Shown: in pieces, positions 9,101 to 12,180 of the stretch
Layout: every line of letters begins with the position of its first letter
Position numbering within the stretch: the first letter of the stretch is position 1
DNA from: Planctomycetota bacterium
GTDB lineage: Bacteria > Planctomycetota > UBA8742 > SKZP01 > JAIOTL01
Reading direction: 5' to 3'
NCBI GenBank assembly: GCA_021106775.1
Contig: JAIOTL010000151.1
Location: 1-12,180 of the forward strand
DNA: 12,180 nt
Translations under genes and position numbers: made by a program
Notes under the pieces: generated by a model
What the model saw: only the letters and a program-made list of their open reading frames with translations
The model's database searches: none
Told to the model about the DNA's origin: nothing

Positions 9101-10092
9101 ATCGAAAACTTTGCAGCCTTATTACCAGTTGAAAGTGGTGTAAATGCTACTGCAAATACATGTGTTTCACTTGGTGAAAGAGTTATCGGATTTACTAACA
9201 CTCCCTCGGATATCTCATAGTTATTATAAAGGTCATCAGCAATTGAGATGCTTGTTAATACAAGGTTACCGTTGCCAGTATTTTTGACAGTAAACGTACT
9301 GCTGACAGTTGCTTTCAAGCCCACGTTTCCGAAATCGAAATTAGGTGGTGTAACCTCGATACCTGATGATACAGAACCAAAGCCCATAAGATTACTCTCG
9401 AGAATGGTAATACCGTCATTAAGCTCGATATGAATCATCACATTTTTGTTGCCTTCAGATACCGGTTTGAATTGCACTGTGAAAACGTGAACTGAATATG
9501 CTGAAACCTCAATTGGCACTGAACCTCCAGAAACGATTGAAAAGCTAGCAGCGTCTGAACCCTGAATTTCAGCAACATTGACAACGAGATTTTCATCTGT
9601 TCCGTTGTTAAGTGTGATGTTCACTTCAGAGGCTTCGCCAACTGGATTTTCTCCGAAGTCGAAATAATTTGGAAGCAACATAAGTCCATCAGCCAAAATT
9701 CCTTCACCGGTGAGATTAACCTCAAAATTTTGATTGCTGCCATAATCGATTCGCATAATTACGCTTTTTGTTCCAATCGAGCTTGGCGAGAAAGAAATTC
9801 GAATCATATGTTCGTTTGCCGGGTCAACGTCTAATGGATAGTAGCCACCTTTGGTGATGACAAAATCAGATAAATCTGACCCTTCAAGCTGAATTTGGTT
9901 CAGTGTGATACGATCAGTTGTGTTGTTTGTTAAATATAGGTCAAATTGTACAATGTCACCGATTATTATTGTTCCGAAATCGTGCGAAGTGGTTGAAATT
10001 GTAACTCCACCCGATCCAGGATTAATATCGACGTTGCAGCCAACGACGAAAACTGTCATTAAAATCGCGGAAAGAAAAAGTTTTTTGGTCAT
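6136..10092 (-). CDS. giant repeat lipoprotein B (ASH/choice-of-anchor-D repeats, MAM-like, FN3-like, lamin-tail domain)
   Basis: A predicted secreted lipoprotein of 1318 residues and unknown function. The signal peptide MTKKLFLSAILMTVFVVGC has a good lipobox, VVGC, with Cys19, followed by the segment NVDINPGSGG, also seen as TIRINPTMGG in the neighbour. Eight Ig-like repeats have DFG/NFG/AFG motifs near residues 36, 144, 252, 359, 467, 571, 679 and 790. Next are an InhA/MAM-like domain (about 890-1054; GDWEWGRP, SPIIDLSN, WVEYSTDGGNTW), an FN3-like domain (about 1060-1145) and a lamin-tail domain (about 1150-1305; VLINECDTRSSVDWVEIFN). It ends in NPGQ and tandem TAA stops. Repeats of this sort occur in eukaryotic hydin/ASPM-type proteins and in many secreted proteins of FCB bacteria. 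The start is supported by GGAG five bases upstream. The gene stands 489 bp from the NYN gene and 229 bp from its paralogue, so separate transcription is likely. The role is inferred only as a surface-exposed, binding or structural protein. Confidence 0.94.
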   Translation of the reverse strand: MTKKLFLSAILMTVFVVGCNVDINPGSGGVTISTTSHDFGTIIIGDIVQFDLYLTNNTTDRITLNQIQLEGSDLSDFVITKGGYYPLDVDPANEHMIRISFSPSSIGTKSVIMRIDYGSNQNFEVNLTGEGILADGLMLLPNYFDFGENPVGEASEVNITLNNGTDENLVVNVAEIQGSDAASFSIVSGGSVPIEVSAYSVHVFTVQFKPVSEGNKNVMIHIELNDGITILESNLMGFGSVSSGIEVTPPNFDFGNVGLKATVSSTFTVKNTGNGNLVLTSISIADDLYNNYEISEGVLVNPITLSPSETHVFAVAFTPLSTGNKAAKFSISFLGDGSPLLGDLSGSGSDIPTISPDNHDFGSIHIGEPSAPFTFTFTNPNLIAIDVTNIAITGADASAFTSDPTGAGVWTVDSEGGTLQISVTFTPTKPGQHNATLNVTAGNVYFATLSGTGIEVPSFEIDPPSAYNFGSVITGTNESFEFTVTNNGTGVLSLITVELLNNSEGNFEISSGGSGSDVQPGATHKIRVTFMPQTNGNKSSTMRIVHNAPGSPASISLTGEGSNVALSPGNWNFGNVEVGTTSSPQTFIVTNSTASNITISNISFTGPDAARFNSVPSGTINQVVTGNGGTYQFNVTCTPTTTGVITATLTVVYNLGSLYSNVNAEGIENPVLNITPTSKDFGNVRLGSDAYQNFVITNSGTGTLVLTTISLVNNSGGDYVIVSGGGSSINVTTGSHTIRIKFEPQAFGNQVATLRIVHNGTGSPTSPLDVSLTGNANGPDFILVPDVSAYAFGDSYVGKSKEKLFYIKNGGDQTLTMSSFALSNSRDYTIIDVSAPVNIPAGNTIAIFKLVFTPVSTGNRASTLTITHNSVNPPHTISITGVGLAAPGEINENFDSGNPSTWGYSGDWEWGRPINTGPSRAHSGAYCFGTNINGNYHAYQNCFIVSPIIDLSNAQSPTLSFYMYTYCYSSDGGWVEYSTDGGNTWSRNLSPSPSYNAYVNGGSAYSGSRRGWELVTIDLSAAAGQSQVQIAWYFYSNRNWQTSGWYIDTVKVEDTAIPYPNTPVPYDNDINVIPTTNTFTLQWDADGANTYDVFLSQTYPPTSKVANAISSKSYNATVTAGRKYFWKVVANHPNSVIRTSQVWYFETVAAVPDVLINECDTRSSVDWVEIFNSANAPVYIGGWQLTIYADNNNYPDGVFTFPIGTVLQPYQLVVVNDNQAATNIVYRTNFNIEWANATSPGEVILQYPAAYNSKGVDYMKFNTLYNHKPADLSWSGTLTSNNTGLSSWYRNTSTDTDSSADWRVRGVSPDKGVKNPGQ

Positions 10093-10097
10093 GATTT

Positions 10098-10101
10098 CTC
10101 C
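10098..10101 (-). promoter_or_regulatory. Shine-Dalgarno sequence of lipoprotein B
   Basis: GGAG on the minus strand, five bases before the ATG at 10092-10090, in the context TTTGGAGAAATC. It supports the chosen start, which begins directly with a signal peptide. Confidence 0.7.
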
Positions 10102-10252
10102 AAAAATTCAATATTTATGTTTTTAACCTTTTTATGATCAAGTAATTAAACACCACATCCATAGAATTTTTTCACTGTAAATTGTTCAAATTATTAATTA
10201 TTTATCCAAATTGTGATTTATTGGAATTTTAATGTGAAATCCTTTAGGAATT

Positions 10253-10267
10253 GTGTTTATTAAACAC
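10253..10267. promoter_or_regulatory. perfect 15-bp palindrome, possible operator
   Basis: GTGTTTATTAAACAC is a perfect inverted repeat with seven-base arms and one central base, 161 bp upstream of the lipoprotein B start. On the minus strand the nine-base half GTGTTTAAT is repeated at 10145-10153, only 53 bp from the start codon. A dyad-binding regulator site is possible; no regulator gene is in view. Short A/T-rich palindromes also arise by chance. Confidence 0.3.
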
Positions 10268-10462
10268 GCATTATTAAAAAAGTTTCGCAAAAAACTAAAA
10301 TAACCATGTCTGTCGGTAATATACATTGAGTTTACGATGCTGTAAATTGGTTCGTTTGTTTATTTGCATTATGGGAAAATTCGGAAAAATTTCATATTTT
10401 TGGTATGCTGATGGATTTACAACGAATACGATGGTTTAAGTACAGAATTTGTTATGAGTAAA

Positions 10463-10523
10463 GCATTTGAATGAAATCCACTAGCCAGGATTACTCGGTT
10501 GTTTACACTCTCTCGAAATGACA
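10463..10523. repeat. decayed MITE-like inverted-repeat element
   Basis: The ends are imperfect inverted repeats: CATTTGA at the left and TCGAAATGACA at the right. Near the centre GAAATCC (10474-10480) faces GGATTAC (10488-10494), with AATCC/GGATT pairing. This layout resembles the short dispersed elements with TGTCATTTCGA ends and an inner AATC stem that I recall from intergenic regions of Bacteroidota and relatives. The right arm is longer than the left, so the copy looks degenerate. It sits about 60-120 bases past the NYN stop and could also serve as its 3' hairpin. Confidence 0.4.
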
Positions 10524-10581
10524 TTGTGTGTTTTCTCTACAAAATCAAGTAATTCCGTGAATATACAAAGATGATATAGCC

Positions 10582-11142
10582 TTAAAGCATGTAGTCGTCG
10601 CTCTTTTCTATCTCGTCGTGTATATCGTCAAGGAACAGTATTGGGCGTTTGGAAGCGATTTCGTCAAGTTCTCGCGAAACTGAATTGCGCCAACCAACGA
10701 TTTCGACGCGTTTTCCGCAGCGTTTCACTTCCTTCAACGCATCAACATAATCGCCATCACCGGAGAGAATCAGTGCGGTTTCGAACGCATTATTCTTCAG
10801 AAGTGTAAGCAAACTCGTAACTAGCGCCACATCTGCACCTTTATCAACATAAATGACTTTTGTAGCGTTACATTCATCGCATTTCACGAATCTTTGACGA
10901 GTCGATGTCAAATGTATTTCATAACCCAGATTGTAAGACAGAATATTGAAAAAATTTCTTTGATTGTCCTTTGGTGGGATATGCTCAGTTGCAAAAAAAT
11001 GTGTCTGCCAAATCTCACCTTCTCTCATCAGTCTTTTATGCAGTCTTTCCCACGAAATTCTCCAACCCGCAGCCAGCATACCTGAAAAAACATAAGAATT
11101 GTCAATGAATGCTATTGTCCGACCTCTAGAAATTGAAGTCAT
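10582..11142 (-). CDS. NYN-domain protein, LabA/DUF88-like putative RNase
   Basis: A 186-residue protein of the NYN (PIN-like) family, whose characterised members are metal-dependent RNases with clustered acidic residues. The visible signature is complete: Asp14 in IAFIDNSYVFSG at the end of strand 1, KGADVALVTSLL at 101-112 with Asp104, and SGDGDYVDAL at 127-135 with Asp129 and Asp131, followed by KRVEIVGWRNSVSREL. These match the LabA/DUF88 subgroup. A single CxxC (Cys88, Cys91) lies in the middle, just before the KGAD segment; with no second pair, a zinc knuckle would need a partner. The length is normal for a stand-alone NYN protein. No signal peptide is present, so it should be cytoplasmic. 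Spacers of 245 bp upstream and 489 bp downstream suggest a single-gene transcript. RNase activity is inferred from the family; the RNA target is unknown. Confidence 0.88.
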   Translation of the reverse strand: MTSISRGRTIAFIDNSYVFSGMLAAGWRISWERLHKRLMREGEIWQTHFFATEHIPPKDNQRNFFNILSYNLGYEIHLTSTRQRFVKCDECNATKVIYVDKGADVALVTSLLTLLKNNAFETALILSGDGDYVDALKEVKRCGKRVEIVGWRNSVSRELDEIASKRPILFLDDIHDEIEKSDDYML

Positions 11143-11149
11143 AATATTA

Positions 11150-11154
11150 CTCCT
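11150..11154 (-). promoter_or_regulatory. Shine-Dalgarno sequence of the NYN gene
   Basis: AGGAG on the minus strand, seven bases before the ATG at 11142-11140. It is the closest match to the canonical sequence in the window and supports the start. Confidence 0.75.
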
Positions 11155-11238
11155 GTGATTCTAAATATAAAAAAAATTACAAACTGTTGTAAATCTTTGT
11201 TGCAACAATCAGATGAGCAAACTTTGTATTAATAATTC

Positions 11239-11267
11239 ATTATACCTGCTAATCTTACATTATTGAA
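11239..11267 (-). promoter_or_regulatory. candidate promoter of the NYN gene
   Basis: A perfect TATAAT (11239-11244, minus strand) is preceded after 17 bases by TTCAAT (11262-11267), a poor -35. The transcript would have a leader of about 90 nt. The -10 box is good, the -35 weak. Confidence 0.45.
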
Positions 11268-11362
11268 GTTAAATTGCTTTTATATATGTTGTTAAGATAA
11301 TAATTTTGAAAACTAATCGTTAAAACGTAAATTTTCAATAATATATTCCAATAATATATACG

Positions 11363-11383
11363 AAAAAAAAGGAAATTGGTTTC
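11363..11383 (-). terminator. possible weak terminator of the DUF1015 gene
   Basis: Just after the DUF1015 stop, the minus strand reads GAAA-CCAA-TTTC, then C and eight Ts. The T tract is good but the stem has only four base pairs, so termination here is uncertain. Confidence 0.25.
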
Positions 11384-11387
11384 AAGA

Positions 11388-12180
11388 TTAATCGAGTTTG
11401 TTCATTACAAGACCAGTAAAAATTTTCGGGAAAAAGAATGTTGATTTCTGAGGCATTCGTTTGCCTACTTTTGCAATAGCAGCAACCTGGTCAACGCGTG
11501 TCTGATTCAGCATGAACATCATCAGAGCTTCGTTATTTTTGAGCAATTCAAGCCCGGATTCTTCCTGTGCTTTATAACCTTTGATGAATGAAACATATTT
11601 ACCAGCTGCAATATCCTTATCGGATATTCTCAGTTGTCTGTCGAGAATAAGTTTATGGAGGATATTGACGTCAAGCTGTGCTTCGACAGCATCAAGTTCC
11701 GGTCTTTGTTTCTTAAATTCATTTATCGACTTCAGCGACAAGCTGAAATGTTCTTTTTTTGTAACAATACCAAGTAAATGCTTATTTGCCATGAAACCAG
11801 CAAGCATTGTCTTTTTTAGTGAATTGAAATCGGATTCCTTGGCAATGTAGAAATCCTCCGCTATTTGATTCATGAAAGTTTCGAAGTTGAAATTTCCGAA
11901 TGAGTGTACAAGTCGGTGAGTCGGCAGAACAACGAGTCCGTCCTGATGCATGCTTACAAGTGTTACCATACGGTACTTTGCAGATTCGTTTTCAGGATTT
12001 TCGTGCATGTAATTCAGGGCTGTTTCGTAACGATGATGTCCGTCGGCAATAAACATCGGTTTATTTTGGAAAAATTCCTGCAAAGCGTTCTGCGCATCTG
12101 CATCTACAATTCTAAACAGCTCGTGAACAACGCCCTCGTCATCCGTTGCGCGTAATACCGGTTCTTTTTCCATCGAATCA
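11388..12180 (-). CDS. DUF1015 family protein, 5' end beyond the window
   Basis: The C-terminal 264 codons of a DUF1015 (PF06245) protein, a widespread cytoplasmic family of roughly 400 residues with no firmly assigned function. The family signature FIADGHHRYETALNYM is present, as is the usual C-terminal pattern VGKRMPQKSTFFFPKIFTGLV close to the stop. The frame stays open to the right edge, and the methionine at 12173 falls inside the domain, so it is an internal residue and the true start lies upstream. From memory, DUF1015 genes in Bacteroidota-like genomes often sit beside serC and serA. The DGHHR motif also recalls the nucleotide-binding GxxR motif of ParB-like serine kinases. A link to serine metabolism is therefore a guess, testable from the sequence to the right. 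Confidence 0.92.
   Translation of the reverse strand, partial: DSMEKEPVLRATDDEGVVHELFRIVDADAQNALQEFFQNKPMFIADGHHRYETALNYMHENPENESAKYRMVTLVSMHQDGLVVLPTHRLVHSFGNFNFETFMNQIAEDFYIAKESDFNSLKKTMLAGFMANKHLLGIVTKKEHFSLSLKSINEFKKQRPELDAVEAQLDVNILHKLILDRQLRISDKDIAAGKYVSFIKGYKAQEESGLELLKNNEALMMFMLNQTRVDQVAAIAKVGKRMPQKSTFFFPKIFTGLVMNKLD

Larger units (their letters stand above)
10093..10581. other. 489-bp AT-rich intergenic region
   Basis: No credible gene is present on either strand between the NYN stop and the start of lipoprotein B. It holds the Shine-Dalgarno of lipoprotein B, a perfect 15-bp palindrome (10253-10267) with a second half-site at 10145-10153, an all-A/T six-base-pair hairpin (AAAAAT at 10385-10390 with ATTTTT at 10396-10401), and a decayed inverted-repeat element (10463-10523). 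I found no convincing -35/-10 pair for lipoprotein B, though its distance from any upstream gene implies that a promoter is here. Confidence 0.6.

Noticed and set aside
8213..9433. Series of plus-strand open frames opposite lipoprotein B
   Set aside because: Their regular spacing mirrors the repeat modules of the minus-strand gene; they are shadows of the array.
6136..10092. Type IX secretion C-terminal sorting domain on the large proteins
   Set aside because: The C-terminus is a lamin-tail domain ending in NPGQ. No final beta-sandwich with a basic or KxxK-like end is seen, and the proteins have lipoprotein signal peptides.
11336..11359. Two copies of CAATAATATAT separated by two bases
   Set aside because: Only A/T-rich 11-mers in an A/T-rich spacer; no evidence beyond chance.
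10582..12180. NYN RNase plus DUF1015 as a defence or toxin-antitoxin pair
   Set aside because: Genes are 245 bp apart with a separate candidate promoter, and DUF1015 is a widespread housekeeping family.

Overview
Every gene in the window lies on the minus strand, so transcription runs from right to left. In that order the genes are: the 3' part of a DUF1015-family gene (entering from the right edge), a small NYN-domain (LabA/DUF88-like) putative RNase, two giant paralogous lipoproteins in tandem (1318 and about 1220 residues), and rpsA, which encodes ribosomal protein S1 and runs off the left edge. The plus strand holds no convincing gene. Coding DNA is moderately AT-rich and the intergenic DNA strongly so. 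Each of the four visible gene starts has a purine-rich Shine-Dalgarno sequence, and TATAAT-like -10 boxes can be found.

The gene families point to a Gram-negative bacterium of or near the FCB group (Ignavibacteriota, Kapabacteria, Chlorobi or Cloacimonadota-like). The evidence is a six-domain S1 plus large secreted proteins built from DFG-type ASH/choice-of-anchor-D repeats, an InhA/MAM-like domain, an FN3-like domain and a lamin-tail domain. The consistent Shine-Dalgarno sequences argue against core Bacteroidota, which mostly lack them. This placement is an inference from family composition, not a phylogenetic result.

Region 1-1982: rpsA, with six S1 domains followed by a low-complexity tail encoded by a 15-bp in-frame tandem repeat. 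At least nine copies are visible and the outer six are identical, continuing past the window edge. Region 1983-2243: rpsA leader with a candidate promoter and a weak hairpin that may end the upstream lipoprotein transcript. Region 2244-5906: lipoprotein A with seven repeats. Region 5907-6135: spacer with a 13-bp-stem hairpin and a candidate promoter. Region 6136-10092: lipoprotein B with eight repeats. Region 10093-10581: 489 bp without a gene, holding a perfect palindrome and a decayed inverted-repeat element. Region 10582-11142: NYN protein. Region 11143-11387: AT-rich spacer with a candidate promoter. Region 11388-12180: DUF1015 protein.

The most interesting content is the lipoprotein pair. 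They share signal peptide length, lipidated Cys19, the same order of repeat types and the same three C-terminal domains, and differ by one whole repeat near the N-terminus. Inside the arrays two repeat subtypes alternate, so the unit of expansion seems to have been a two-domain block. They are best read as a duplicated pair of long, outward-facing cell-surface proteins of unknown ligand. Nothing in the window ties them functionally to the housekeeping genes on either side.
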